This document shows, in pieces, positions 18,744 through 27,718 of a stretch of 64,000 nucleotides of DNA. The position numbers and the translations under genes were made by a program. The DNA comes from Vibrio sp. 10N.286.49.B3 (GTDB lineage Bacteria > Pseudomonadota > Gammaproteobacteria > Enterobacterales > Vibrionaceae), in contig NZ_MCUV01000001.1 in assembly GCF_002873395.1 (NCBI RefSeq), positions 248,001 to 312,000 on the forward strand, in the 5' to 3' direction. A model generated the notes under the pieces. That model did not search any database. It saw only the letters and a program-made list of their open reading frames with translations, and was not told where the DNA came from. The stretch's first letter is position 1. Each line of letters opens with the position of its first letter.

Positions 18744-19099
18744 GATATATCCTTATTTTTTCTAAATTTAAATCATTCACTCTGTGCTTAATCACTTTTT
18801 ATCCGCACTTCAATTATAGGCGGTATCTTTAACCTGTTGCCTTTTATTGTTAGAGCTCTGCTGTTCAGAATGCACTCAATCGGTATTAAAAAATTTGATG
18901 TAGACCAATTTTTAAGCATTGAATCAGTTCATTATTTATAATTTAGCCCTAAATCACACTGACCTATCCATATTTCTTATATTGATTTTAATACACGCAC
19001 TTATCATCGCTTTTTACTATCAACTTAACGCAAAAAACCCACTTTATTTCCTCTTCAGGTTAGTGCATAGTGACTACAAAGAAAATTAAGGAGAAAGTT
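18744..19099. other. Divergent intergenic region without a recognisable gene
   Basis: About 350 AT-rich bases between the divergent alcohol dehydrogenase and grxA genes. No long reading frame, tRNA, strong hairpin or clear operator was seen. It must hold promoters for both neighbours. Confidence 0.6.
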
Positions 19100-19366
19100 A
19101 TGTTTGTTGTTATTTTTGGTCGCCCTGCTTGTCCATTTTGTGTCCGTGCTAAAGAGCATGCTGAGACTTTAAAAGCAAAACGTGATGACTTTAACTACCG
19201 TTATGTTGATATCCATGCTGAAGGTATCAGCAAAGCCGATCTTGAAAAGACTGTTGGTAAGCCAGTTGAAACGGTTCCACAAATTTTCATTGATCAAGAC
19301 CATATCGGTGGCTGCACTGAGTTTGAAGCATACGCAAAAGAGCACCTTGGTTTATTTGACGAGTAA
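19100..19366 (+). CDS. grxA: Glutaredoxin 1
   Basis: 88 residues (E. coli GrxA 85). Small cytoplasmic glutathione-dependent disulfide reductase that supplies electrons to ribonucleotide reductase and other targets. Active site C11-P-F-C14 (E. coli has CPYC), the cis-proline loop TVPQIFIDQDHIGG, and the GrxA-specific N-terminus MFVVIFGR. The ATG is chosen for its AAGGAG 6-7 bases upstream; an in-frame GTG at 19070 would add ten poorly fitting residues. Confidence 0.92.
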   Translation: MFVVIFGRPACPFCVRAKEHAETLKAKRDDFNYRYVDIHAEGISKADLEKTVGKPVETVPQIFIDQDHIGGCTEFEAYAKEHLGLFDE

Positions 19367-19386
19367 TCTAAATCAATTTCTACATC

Positions 19387-19415
19387 AAGCCTGCGATATA
19401 AACGCAGGCTTTTTG
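19387..19415 (+). terminator. Terminator after grxA
   Basis: Perfect 9-bp stem AAGCCTGCG / CGCAGGCTT with a 7-nt loop followed by TTT, 20 bases after the grxA stop codon. Confidence 0.8.
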
Positions 19416-19531
19416 GCATTAGGTCAATTAATGGTAAAAATAAATAAACTTCACTTATCTTTTGACTTGTTTACGTTACAATCTCACCACCTGTCTGTTT
19501 TACCTAACCACACGCTTAATCGAGCTCAACT

Positions 19532-21214
19532 GTGAATATTGATGTTGTTTTACTTTTAGAACAAAACCCTATCCTTCTTATCTTTGTTGTTTTAGCTATG
19601 GGCCTTGCCATTGGTAAGATCCGCTTTGGCAGCTTACAACTTGGGAACTCCATTGGTGTGCTTATTACTGCACTGATAATGGGGCACCTTGGCTTTTCAT
19701 TTAATGCTGATGCTTTAACTATTGGCTTTATGCTCTTTATTTACTGCGTTGGTATCGAAGCTGGTCCTAACTTTTTTGGTATCTTCCTTAGAGATGGTAA
19801 GCATTACCTGATCCTAAGCTTAGTAGTACTCACCACTGCCGTTGCCTTGACCTATTTCTCTAGCCATTACCTTGGACTGGATTTTGGTTTAGCCGCTGGC
19901 ATGATGGCTGGTGCGCTCACAGCAACGCCCGTTTTAGTTGGTGCACAGGATGCCTTAACTTCTGGGTTAGCTACCCTGCCAAGAAATGCTGATTTAAGCC
20001 TTATTATTGAAAATCTTTCTGTCGGTTATGCCATGACGTATTTAATTGGCTTAATTAGTATGATCTTTTTCGTACGTTTACTACCTCGATTACAAAAACA
20101 GAACTTACATGATTCTGCTCAGCAAATTGCTCAAGAGCGTGGACTCGAAGGTAGTTCACAACGTAAGGTATATTTACCTATTATTCGCGCCTATCGTGTT
20201 GGCCAAGAACTGATTGATTGGACTGATGGCAAAAACCTACGTGAATTAGGTATCTATCGTCAAACGGGTTGTTATATAGAACGTATTCGCCGTAATAGTA
20301 TTCTTGCCCACCCTGACGGTGATGCTATTTTGCAAGAAGGTGATGAAATCGCATTGGTTGGCTTTCCTGATAGCCATGCCCGACTAGATCCGAGCTTTCG
20401 TAATGGTAAAGAAGTTTTTGACCGAAACTTACTTGATTTACGCATCGTTGAAGAAGAGATTGTCGTTAAAAGTGACAGTATTGCAGGTAAGCGTCTATCT
20501 GATCTGAACTTATCGGAATATGGCTGTTTTTTGAACCGTGTGGTTCGAGCTCAAATCGAAATGCCAATGGACTTAAATATCGTGCTTGCTAAAGGGGATA
20601 TTTTACAAGTTAGTGGTGAAAAGAGCCGTGTTCTTGGTTTAGCTGAAAAAATTGGTTTCATTTCAATTCACAGTCAAATGGCAGATTTGATGGCTTTTTG
20701 TAGCTTCTTCATTCTCGGCGTTGTCTTTGGCTTGATCACTATGACCTTTGGTCAAGTTTCATTTAGCCTAGGTAATGCGGTTGGCCTATTACTATCAGGG
20801 ATTACGCTTGGATTTTTAAGAGCTAACCACCCAACGTTTGGTTATGTGCCTCAAGGGGCGTTAAATATGATCAAAGATCTAGGCTTGATGTTCTTTATGG
20901 TTGGTATCGGATTAAGCGCTGGTGGCAAAATTATCGAACATTTAGCACAAGTTGGTCCTCAAATCTTAGGTCTCGCACTTATCGTTAGTGTATTGCCTGT
21001 TATTGCTGCCTATTGCGTGGGGGCTTATATCTTAAAAATGAACCAAGCGTTATTACTGGGTGCACTTGTTGGCGCTCGTACCTGTGCCCCGGCTATGGAC
21101 GTCGTTAACGAGTATGCCAAATCAACAATACCAGCTTTAGGCTATGCGGGCACTTATGCGATAGCCAATATATTAATGACACTAGCAGGTACGATTCTGA
21201 TTATTCTCAGTTAG
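19532..21214 (+). CDS. ybjL: AspT/YbjL-type putative antiporter with two TrkA-C domains
   Basis: 560 residues (E. coli YbjL 561). Layout: five or so membrane spans (1-190), two central TrkA_C/RCK_C cytoplasmic domains (about 205-290 and 295-380, ending GDEIALVGF and GDILQVSGE), then a second membrane block (385-560). Repeated motifs [13 protein letters not shown] and [14 protein letters not shown] lie in equivalent re-entrant positions of the two halves, as in the aspartate:alanine exchanger family. The substrate of YbjL-type proteins is not established. Start is GTG with no clear Shine-Dalgarno. It follows grxA, as I recall for Vibrio. Confidence 0.8.
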   Translation: MNIDVVLLLEQNPILLIFVVLAMGLAIGKIRFGSLQLGNSIGVLITALIMGHLGFSFNADALTIGFMLFIYCVGIEAGPNFFGIFLRDGKHYLILSLVVLTTAVALTYFSSHYLGLDFGLAAGMMAGALTATPVLVGAQDALTSGLATLPRNADLSLIIENLSVGYAMTYLIGLISMIFFVRLLPRLQKQNLHDSAQQIAQERGLEGSSQRKVYLPIIRAYRVGQELIDWTDGKNLRELGIYRQTGCYIERIRRNSILAHPDGDAILQEGDEIALVGFPDSHARLDPSFRNGKEVFDRNLLDLRIVEEEIVVKSDSIAGKRLSDLNLSEYGCFLNRVVRAQIEMPMDLNIVLAKGDILQVSGEKSRVLGLAEKIGFISIHSQMADLMAFCSFFILGVVFGLITMTFGQVSFSLGNAVGLLLSGITLGFLRANHPTFGYVPQGALNMIKDLGLMFFMVGIGLSAGGKIIEHLAQVGPQILGLALIVSVLPVIAAYCVGAYILKMNQALLLGALVGARTCAPAMDVVNEYAKSTIPALGYAGTYAIANILMTLAGTILIILS

Positions 21215-21244
21215 CACTCTTTAGTTGAATAATTATAAACATAA

Positions 21245-21272
21245 AAAATGCGCTCACTAAGAGCGCATTTTT
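21245..21272. terminator. Bidirectional terminator between ybjL and fabV
   Basis: AAAATGCGCTC / GAGCGCATTTT, 11-bp perfect stem with a 5-nt loop, flanked by A-run and T-run so that both convergent genes are served. Confidence 0.88.
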
Positions 21273-21295
21273 ATACTTAATAACATGACTATTAT

Positions 21296-22498
21296 CTAAA
21301 TATCGATAACATCAAAATCTAATGCTGTTGCAACATCAGCATCATAATCAACGCCATCAACACCAAAGCCAAATAACTTCAAGAACTCTTCTTTATACTC
21401 AACGTAATCGGTTAATTCTTTCAAATTTTCGCTGGTGATCTGTGGCCATAGTTGACGGCAGTGATCTTGGATATCATCACGCAATTCTAGATCATCTAAA
21501 CGTAAACGATTTTCGCTATCGGTCTCTGCTGCGCTTTGATCTTCTTTATAAAGACGTTGGCTAAACATGCGATAGATTTGTTCCATACAGCCTTCATGGA
21601 TACCTTCTTCGCGCATCTTTTTAAATACCATCGCAATGTAAAGAGGCATAACTGGAATAGCAGAACTTGCTTGAGTCACAACCGATTTAAGCACAGCTAC
21701 ATTTGCCGTACCTGAAAGCGGTGTTAACAATTCTGTTAATGCACCAGCAGCACGATCTAGATCCATTTTAGCTTTACCTAATGCGCCATCCCAATAGATA
21801 GGCCAAGTAAGCTCAGTACCAATGTAGCTATAAGCAACGGTCTTACAGCCATCAGACAATACGCCCGCATCATTGAGTGCATGCATCCATAATTCCCAAT
21901 CTTCGCCACCCATAACGGTTACGGTATCTTGGATCTCTTGCTCTGTAGCAGGATCGACACTTGCTTCAATAATCTGGTCTTTATTCGTATCAACCGCTGT
22001 TGAAGTGTAAACCTCACCAATAGGCTTTAATGATGAACGAATCACTTCACCCGTTTCTGGCATTTTACGCACAGGTGAAGCAAGGGAGTACACCACCATA
22101 TCGATTTGACCAAGATCTTGCTTAATAAGATCAATCGTCTTTTGTTTTGCTTCATTTGAGAATGCATCACCATTTAAGCTCTTAGCGTATAGACCTTCTT
22201 CTGCCGCTAATTTTTCAAATGCTGCTGAGTTATAATAACCAGCCGTTCCCGGTTTTTTATCAGTACCCGCTTTTTCAAAAAAGACACCGATCGTTGCAGC
22301 ACCGCCACCAAAAGCAGCTGCAATACGAGAAGAAAGACCATAGCCACTTGAAGCGCCAATAACTAAAACACGTTTAGGTGCAGAAGTAATTGATGGTTGT
22401 GCTTTCGTATAAGCAATTTGTTCTTTTACGTTGGCTTCACAACCAGCAGGGTGAGCAGTAGTACAGATGAATCCACGGATTCTAGGTTTGATTATCAT
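21296..22498 (-). CDS. fabV: FabV, trans-2-enoyl-ACP/CoA reductase (NADH)
   Basis: 400 residues, the standard FabV length. NADH-dependent enoyl-ACP reductase of fatty-acid elongation, first described in Vibrio cholerae and naturally resistant to triclosan. The NAD motif is GASSGYGL (residues 48-55) and the catalytic pair is Tyr235 and Lys244 in the family's Y-x8-K arrangement ([10 protein letters not shown]). The N-terminal [17 protein letters not shown] is also diagnostic. AAAGGA precedes the ATG. Downstream of fadE and the PsrA-like gene on the same strand, with a terminator between fadE and fabV, so it probably has its own promoter. Confidence 0.95.
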   Translation of the reverse strand: MIIKPRIRGFICTTAHPAGCEANVKEQIAYTKAQPSITSAPKRVLVIGASSGYGLSSRIAAAFGGGAATIGVFFEKAGTDKKPGTAGYYNSAAFEKLAAEEGLYAKSLNGDAFSNEAKQKTIDLIKQDLGQIDMVVYSLASPVRKMPETGEVIRSSLKPIGEVYTSTAVDTNKDQIIEASVDPATEQEIQDTVTVMGGEDWELWMHALNDAGVLSDGCKTVAYSYIGTELTWPIYWDGALGKAKMDLDRAAGALTELLTPLSGTANVAVLKSVVTQASSAIPVMPLYIAMVFKKMREEGIHEGCMEQIYRMFSQRLYKEDQSAAETDSENRLRLDDLELRDDIQDHCRQLWPQITSENLKELTDYVEYKEEFLKLFGFGVDGVDYDADVATALDFDVIDI

Positions 22499-22626
22499 AT
22501 TAAAATTCCTTTAAAAATCACAACTAGGATAAAAGGTTCGTTATGAATTCGCATCTAATTTCTGCAAAAATAACACTAAAATAGCAGTGGTTGGATCACT
22601 CGCTGCATTTTTGTGCTTAATACAAA

Positions 22627-22654
22627 CAAAAAGACACCTATAAAAGGTGCCTTT
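22627..22654 (-). terminator. Terminator after fadE
   Basis: On the minus strand AGGCACC / GGTGTCT (one G-U pair) around TTTTATA, then TTTTTG. It lies just after the fadE stop codon and before fabV. Confidence 0.7.
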
Positions 22655-22670
22655 CATCTTATCCGAGTCA

Positions 22671-24953
22671 CTAAGCGACGCTGTTAAGTTTCGCTTTACT
22701 ACCTTGGTGAGTTCGTGTTTCAGTTAAATCATGACTAAAGTGGTCAACTTGAATCGCTCGATAACGAAGCTCATCTGCTGCCTTAATTTGATCAACTTCT
22801 GCTTGTGTTAGGACATTCTCAGCCAGTGCTTCTGCAAGCCTGATTGATAGTGAACCCTTACGTGCTACTTTACCATCCTTAACCGCTTGTACCATTTTAC
22901 GCTCTAAATCTTTAATGCCGTACATTGCAATAAACGCCGACTCAATCAGTCCAACACTGTCATTGTCTTCTTTACCGACATAACACAGGTTTGTGAGTCG
23001 ATTACGATGCTCGCCTGGTATCATCATGCTGGCTGCAACTTTAAGTGATAGCTCATCACTCGGTTTAGCAAAATGATTGCCTACAGGGAAAATAAGCGTA
23101 TTTAAGATACGACCTACTCCTTTACTTGGGAAGTTGGTATACGCCTCTTTTAATGATTTAGCCGCATTATGTAAACAGTACTGCACAGCATAATGCACAT
23201 AATTTAAGTCTTCTGCTTGCTGTCCTTCATCTTGATATTTTTTCAATACCGCTGAAGACATATAAAGGTAGCTCAACCCATCACCTAAGCGCGCTGAAAT
23301 CATCTCTTTACGCTTCAAATCACCACCTAAAGTTAACATAGCAAAATCAGCACTGACCGCTAAGCTACGACTCATTCTGGTGATCTCTTGGTAGTACACC
23401 TTGGTTGATCCATCCACTGGTGACTTAATTAGACGTGAGCCTGTGAGTGCAGCGCCAAATGCACCAAAGCTGTTTTTAGTCGCATGCGCTATATGTTTAA
23501 ACAGTAACTGGTCAAACTGCTCTGCCCCTTCTTTTTCATCTGGGTTAGCTGCAGCTGTCATTTCTTTTAAAACATATGGGTGGCAACGTGTGGCACCTTG
23601 ACCAAAAATCATCAAGTTACGCGTTAAAATATTGGCACCTTCTACGGTAATGGCTACCGGAATACCAAGATAAGGGGTAGCTAGGTAATTCATAGGACCA
23701 CTTTGAATAGCTCGTCCTGAATGAATATCCATGGAGTCATTCATTAACGTGCGTGCTATTTCAGTCATGTGATATTTAGCGATCGCAGTAACTATGCCTG
23801 GCTTTTCTTTCAAATCGAGCGCCGTTGTTGTTAACGTTCGACTCGCTTCAAGTAGGTAAGTCAGTCCACCAATACGACCAAGACTTTCCGCAACGCCTTC
23901 AAAACGCCCTATCGACATACCAAATTGCTTACGTACATAAGAGTATGCACTGGTGGTCTTAGCGGTAAGGTGCCCCACTGCCGTGCCTAATGCCGGCAAT
24001 GAAATCCCACGCCCTGCCGATAAACACTCAACCAGCATACGCCAGCCTTTCCCAGCATATTCAGAACCACCAATCAGCCAGTCCATTGGAATGAATACAT
24101 CTTGCCCACGTGTTGGACCATTCATAAAAGCGAGCCCTAATGGGTCATGGCGCTCACCAATTTCTACACCTTGATGATCTGCAGGGATCAATGCACAAGT
24201 AATACCTAACTCTTTAGTATCACCAAGCAAGCCATCAGGGTCATTAAGCTTAAATGCAAGCCCTAGCACCGTAGCAACAGGGGCAAGTGTAATATAGCGT
24301 TTATTCCAACTAAGGCGAATACCTAGCACTTCCTCGCCATCATGCATGCCATAGCAGACTGTGCCTTGATCTGGTATTCCACCGGCATCTGAACCCGCTT
24401 CTGGCCCTGTTAGCGCAAAGCAAGGAATATCCGTGCCATCAGCCAACCTTGGTAGCCAATAATTTTTCTGCTCTTCCGTCCCATAGTGCGTTAATAGTTC
24501 ACCAGGTCCTAGCGAGTTTGGCACCATAACACTAACGGCCGTACTGATACTGCGCGTTGCTATTTTAGTGACTATGGTTGAGTTAGCCAGTGAAGAAAAC
24601 TCACGTCCACCATACTCTTTGGAAATAATAAGAGAGAAAAAGCGCTCGGTACGTAAAAAGTCCCACACTTCTTTGGGTAAATCTCGATCTTCTTTGACAA
24701 TTTTATGATCATCAATCATTGCTAATAGCGTCTCTAACTCATTATCAATAAATGACTGTTCTTCAGCACTTAATGTTGGTGTAGGGTATTGATGTAACGT
24801 ATCAAAGTTCGGCTTGCCTGAGAAAAGCTCCCCATCCCACCAAACACTTCCTGCCTCCATGGCTTCCTTCTCGGTATTAGAAAGTGGTGGCAGTACCTTT
24901 TTAAACATTTTAAACGCTGGGTCACTTATCCATTTTTGTCTTAAAGAGCTCAT
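22671..24953 (-). CDS. fadE: Acyl-CoA dehydrogenase FadE
   Basis: 760 residues. FadE catalyses the first oxidation of the beta-oxidation spiral, acyl-CoA to trans-2-enoyl-CoA, using FAD and electron-transferring flavoprotein. The N-terminal acyl-CoA dehydrogenase module (about 80-480) has CFALTGPEAGSDAGG (FAD/substrate loop), SWNKRYITLAPVA, and VEGANILTRNLMIFGQG near the catalytic region. The C-terminal ~280 residues are the DUF1974-type domain found in FadE. It is shorter than E. coli FadE (814) because the N-terminal membrane extension is absent. AAGGAT precedes the ATG. It lies 90 bases after the PsrA-like gene and is probably co-transcribed with it. Confidence 0.9.
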   Translation of the reverse strand: MSSLRQKWISDPAFKMFKKVLPPLSNTEKEAMEAGSVWWDGELFSGKPNFDTLHQYPTPTLSAEEQSFIDNELETLLAMIDDHKIVKEDRDLPKEVWDFLRTERFFSLIISKEYGGREFSSLANSTIVTKIATRSISTAVSVMVPNSLGPGELLTHYGTEEQKNYWLPRLADGTDIPCFALTGPEAGSDAGGIPDQGTVCYGMHDGEEVLGIRLSWNKRYITLAPVATVLGLAFKLNDPDGLLGDTKELGITCALIPADHQGVEIGERHDPLGLAFMNGPTRGQDVFIPMDWLIGGSEYAGKGWRMLVECLSAGRGISLPALGTAVGHLTAKTTSAYSYVRKQFGMSIGRFEGVAESLGRIGGLTYLLEASRTLTTTALDLKEKPGIVTAIAKYHMTEIARTLMNDSMDIHSGRAIQSGPMNYLATPYLGIPVAITVEGANILTRNLMIFGQGATRCHPYVLKEMTAAANPDEKEGAEQFDQLLFKHIAHATKNSFGAFGAALTGSRLIKSPVDGSTKVYYQEITRMSRSLAVSADFAMLTLGGDLKRKEMISARLGDGLSYLYMSSAVLKKYQDEGQQAEDLNYVHYAVQYCLHNAAKSLKEAYTNFPSKGVGRILNTLIFPVGNHFAKPSDELSLKVAASMMIPGEHRNRLTNLCYVGKEDNDSVGLIESAFIAMYGIKDLERKMVQAVKDGKVARKGSLSIRLAEALAENVLTQAEVDQIKAADELRYRAIQVDHFSHDLTETRTHQGSKAKLNSVA

Positions 24954-25043
24954 AGTTCAGATCCTTTTGTTCTTGCACATAACTCATCATTAACGTGAGA
25001 TTTATTAGTAATGCATGTTGTAGGGCATGCTAGATTATTTTTT

Positions 25044-25694
25044 CTACTCATTGACGAGTACTTGAGGTGTTTTAGCCGTTACGCCTGCTGCTAAATAGGG
25101 AATGATTTGATCAATCACAGACTCAATATGTACCTTTTGCGAGAAATCATTCTCAACCATATCAACTAACGCTTTGCTTGATGCCATAGTGAAAACACAA
25201 GCACCTAAGGTGAAGTGTAAACGCCAAAAAAGCAGTTCTGGGGTTAAGTATGGGTTCGCTTTGAGCACTGACTTAGTGAATAAATTCAATACTTCCGAAT
25301 AGTGGGCAGAAATAAACCAACGTAAATGCCCTTGAACATCGGTATAACCTCTACCGATAAGCAACATAAAGCGATTGGTTCCATTTGGGCGTAACGAGTT
25401 GAGTGATACGAGTGGGGAGCGCAATGATTCAAACACTTCAACCATCTCTACACTCTCTTTTTTATCTAAAGAGAGCAGTGATTGCTGAACATTAGGCATG
25501 AATGATTCTAAGTATCGATTTAATACCGCACGTACAAGACTTTTCTTATCACCGAAATGATAATTTACTGATGCAAGATTCACATTCGCTTTGCTGGTTA
25601 TTGCGCGCAAAGACGTATCGTTAAATCCACGCTCAGCAAATAAGCTTTCAGCAACATCAAGTATCTTTTCTTTTGTTTTATTCTTGCGGGTCAT
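25044..25694 (-). CDS. psrA: PsrA-like TetR-family regulator of fatty-acid metabolism
   Basis: 216 residues from the ATG at 25694. TetR helix-turn-helix in about 5-55 (FAERGFNDTSLRAIT, VNLASVNYHFGDKKSLVRAV), followed by a ligand domain of the PsrA type (LRPNGTNRFMLLIGRGY). PsrA regulators bind long-chain acyl-CoA or fatty acids and repress beta-oxidation genes; adjacency to fadE and fabV supports this. An in-frame ATG at 25733 would add 13 residues, but a PsrA-type operator lies across that stretch, so the internal ATG is preferred. Symbol is by family and context. Confidence 0.75.
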   Translation of the reverse strand: MTRKNKTKEKILDVAESLFAERGFNDTSLRAITSKANVNLASVNYHFGDKKSLVRAVLNRYLESFMPNVQQSLLSLDKKESVEMVEVFESLRSPLVSLNSLRPNGTNRFMLLIGRGYTDVQGHLRWFISAHYSEVLNLFTKSVLKANPYLTPELLFWRLHFTLGACVFTMASSKALVDMVENDFSQKVHIESVIDQIIPYLAAGVTAKTPQVLVNE

Positions 25695-25708
25695 TTCAAT
25701 CACTCGTA

Positions 25709-25725
25709 TTAAACAACTGTTTGAA
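25709..25725. promoter_or_regulatory. PsrA-type operator upstream of the PsrA-like gene
   Basis: TTAAACAACTGTTTGAA contains (T)AAAC-N4-GTTTG, close to the published PsrA consensus [G/C]AAAC-N2-4-GTTT[G/C] with one outer mismatch. It lies 15 bases before the preferred start of the TetR gene, where a repressor would block its own transcription. Confidence 0.55.
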
Positions 25726-25776
25726 ATATACATCCATGCAATATAATTAACAACCCCTTAACAGGTTAAAATCGAG

Positions 25777-25793
25777 AACTGATCAGACCAGAT
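25777..25793. promoter_or_regulatory. FadR-type operator upstream of psrA-fadE
   Basis: AACTGATCAGACCAGAT matches the FadR operator AACTGGTCNGACCAGTT at all but two positions and keeps the CCA half of the TGG-N5-CCA core. It is about 85 bases before the preferred psrA start. FadR in enterics and Vibrio represses fad genes until acyl-CoA is bound, so this fits control of the psrA-fadE unit. Confidence 0.55.
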
Positions 25794-25894
25794 ATCCAGA
25801 ACAAATGTAAGGCATTGAATTTTAGTTAAATTAAATTTATTTATCTTTTTTTAATAATTTAAGGAACTGTTTTAATAAAGGCGGGTCTTAATAT

Positions 25895-26038
25895 GTGTAG
25901 GTAGTAGAATGCAGCAAAGTTTAACTGGCCGTCGAACTTATTTTCCCTGCTACCTCTGTAACTACACTGTTTTTTTTCATATTTAACTCCTATTTTTTGT
26001 ATCCGCCCAAACCCTCCTTTCGGTTTGGGCTTTTTTTT
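25895..26038 (+). ncRNA. Possible small RNA ending in an orphan intrinsic terminator
   Basis: Plus-strand segment between two minus-strand genes. It ends in a strong terminator (26005-26038): GCCCAAACC / GGTTTGGGC, 8-nt loop, then eight T. No plus-strand gene lies upstream for this terminator to serve. The 5' part can fold by long-range pairing (GTGTAG at 25895 with CTACAC at 25962; GGTAG at 25900 with CTACC at 25950). A 25-codon plus-strand frame (25909-25986, MQQSLTGRR...) lies inside but has a weak start site. The 5' end is a guess. It could be an Hfq-type sRNA, a remnant of a lost gene, or a short coding transcript. Confidence 0.4.
25921..25980 (-). CDS. Possible 19-residue small protein, antisense to the candidate sRNA
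   Basis: Minus-strand frame MKKNSVVTEVAGKISSTAS, with an exact AGGAG 6 bases before its ATG (25987-25991), better placed than in many neighbouring genes. There is no independent evidence of coding, no known family, and it overlaps the candidate plus-strand RNA. The wider 25734-26207 gap has no other gene. A longer minus-strand frame through here reads across the terminator hairpin and is not believed. Confidence 0.2.
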   Translation of the reverse strand: MKKNSVVTEVAGKISSTAS

Positions 26039-26132
26039 GCCTCTAACATTTTTACGCACTGGATTGAGCCGCTACCCGTAGCGTTTGCATAACTCACGAT
26101 GATTAGCCTAACCACTACCAACCTTTTACGCA

Positions 26133-26164
26133 TAAAAAAACCCTCACAGTTACCTGTAAGGGTT
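26133..26164 (-). terminator. Terminator after nhaA
   Basis: On the minus strand AACCCTTACAG / CTGTGAGGGTT with a 4-nt loop followed by TTTTTTA. It ends the nhaA transcript 44 bases after its stop codon. Confidence 0.88.
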
Positions 26165-26207
26165 TCGACTCATTAGTTAGTAATGCAGCGATAAATTTCG
26201 CTTTATA

Positions 26208-27359
26208 TTACTCAGCTTTTGCTTTTGGTAGCGTGAAGTGCAACATAGTGTAGCCAATAATAGCCGCAATTGTTGAGCCCATCAGAATACCAAGACGCGG
26301 GTCTGTCATGCCTTCAAGATCAGCAGGACTAAATGCTAATGATGAGATGAAGATTGACATTGTGAAACCGATACCACATAGAACAGAAACTGCGAAGATG
26401 TGTAGGTATGTAATACCTTCAGGTAACTTAGCTACACCTAGTTTTACTGCAGCCCAACTAAATGTGAAGATACCTAGTGGCTTACCAATTAGGAGACCAA
26501 GTGCGATACCGACTGGTAGCATTGACGTTAGACCATCCAATGATACGCCTTCTAAAGAAATACCTGCGTTAGCAAAAGCGAAGATAGGTAAAATTAGGAA
26601 AGCAACGTAAGGGTGCAACGTATGCTCCATATGTTTTAGTGGCGAATGCTCACCTGGCTTGCCTTTCAATGGAATAGCAAAACCTAGCACCACACCAGCT
26701 AGCGTTGCGTGAACGCCAGATTGTAAAACACTAAACCATAAGATTAAGCCAGCAATGATATAAAACGTAAGGTTAGTTATACGTTTTGCATGCATCATGA
26801 ATAAAACACCAGTCATCGCAAAACCAATCGCTAATGCTAGCGTTGAAAGGTCGCTGCTGTAGAAAAGTGCGATAATAACAATAACACCAAGGTCATCGAT
26901 AATAGCAAGTGCTAGCAAGAATACTTTTAAGCTTACCGGTACACGTTTACCAAGTAGTGCCATAACACCTAAAGCAAATGCGATATCGGTTGCCGCTGGG
27001 ATTGCCCAACCTTGAAGTGCCGTTGCATCACCGTAGTTAAACATCACGTACACAAGTGCAGGTGCTAGCATACCACCGACTGCAGCAATTGCAGGGAAGA
27101 TAGCCGTTTCTTTTGACTGTAGGGCACCTTCTAGTAGCTCACGTTTTACTTCTAAGCCGATTAATAAGAAGAAGATAACCATTAGACCATCATTGATCCA
27201 GTGAGATACCGACATTTCTAGTACTTTAGCATGCAGTACTGCTTGATATGTATCGTTCAGTGACGTGTTAGCAACAATCATCGCGATTGCTGCTGCAATT
27301 ACGAGAATGATACCGCCAGCTGATTCCATTTTGAAAAAGTCACGAATGACTGCGTTCAT
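26208..27359 (-). CDS. nhaA: Na+/H+ antiporter NhaA
   Basis: 383 residues (E. coli 388), twelve membrane spans. Exchanges two protons for one sodium or lithium ion across the inner membrane, giving salt and alkaline pH tolerance. The ion-site aspartates are D155 and D156 in [10 protein letters not shown], and the interrupted helix 4 motif [17 protein letters not shown] holds D125. N-terminal MESAGGIIL is typical. AAGGG precedes the ATG. No nhaR-like regulator is adjacent; the gene appears monocistronic. Confidence 0.95.
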   Translation of the reverse strand: MNAVIRDFFKMESAGGIILVIAAAIAMIVANTSLNDTYQAVLHAKVLEMSVSHWINDGLMVIFFLLIGLEVKRELLEGALQSKETAIFPAIAAVGGMLAPALVYVMFNYGDATALQGWAIPAATDIAFALGVMALLGKRVPVSLKVFLLALAIIDDLGVIVIIALFYSSDLSTLALAIGFAMTGVLFMMHAKRITNLTFYIIAGLILWFSVLQSGVHATLAGVVLGFAIPLKGKPGEHSPLKHMEHTLHPYVAFLILPIFAFANAGISLEGVSLDGLTSMLPVGIALGLLIGKPLGIFTFSWAAVKLGVAKLPEGITYLHIFAVSVLCGIGFTMSIFISSLAFSPADLEGMTDPRLGILMGSTIAAIIGYTMLHFTLPKAKAE

Positions 27360-27718
27360 GATGTTAACCCTTTAGCTTATTAATTTTATTACATAAGTAA
27401 CGAATAGTATGATTTTATCCATTCCCTACACTAAGGAATAATCAGTTGTTTGGATGATTAACTTCGGTTTTTCCGATGGTTTATATAATTAATACGAAAC
27501 CGATCACAATATAGGCACAAAATACCCACATATGTAGATACAAGCCCAACATAAACCTTACAACACCAGATCAATTGTAGTACAAATTAGCTATTGAACG
27601 TTTGTCATTTACTCACTGATATGATATGGAGCCCTTAATGAAGAAGATTACATCGCCTAATGAGCCACACTATATGTGAATAGTTTAATAACTATAAATG
27701 TATCAAAAGTAAATGCCT
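27360..27718. other. Intergenic region upstream of nhaA
   Basis: About 360 AT-rich bases between nhaA and the lipocalin-like gene, both on the minus strand. It must contain the nhaA promoter. No convincing gene, riboswitch or terminator was seen. A 13-codon plus-strand frame near 27639 (MKKITSPNEPHYM) has a GGAG but points into a minus-strand gene and is not called. Confidence 0.6.

Noticed and set aside
25859..26059. 66-residue minus-strand reading frame in the psrA-nhaA gap
   Set aside because: It reads straight through the strong terminator hairpin, has low-complexity Lys/Gly composition and no ribosome-binding site; explained as a chance frame.
27639..27680. 13-codon plus-strand frame MKKITSPNEPHYM with GGAG upstream
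   Set aside because: It runs toward a minus-strand gene, so cannot be a leader for it, and nothing else supports coding.
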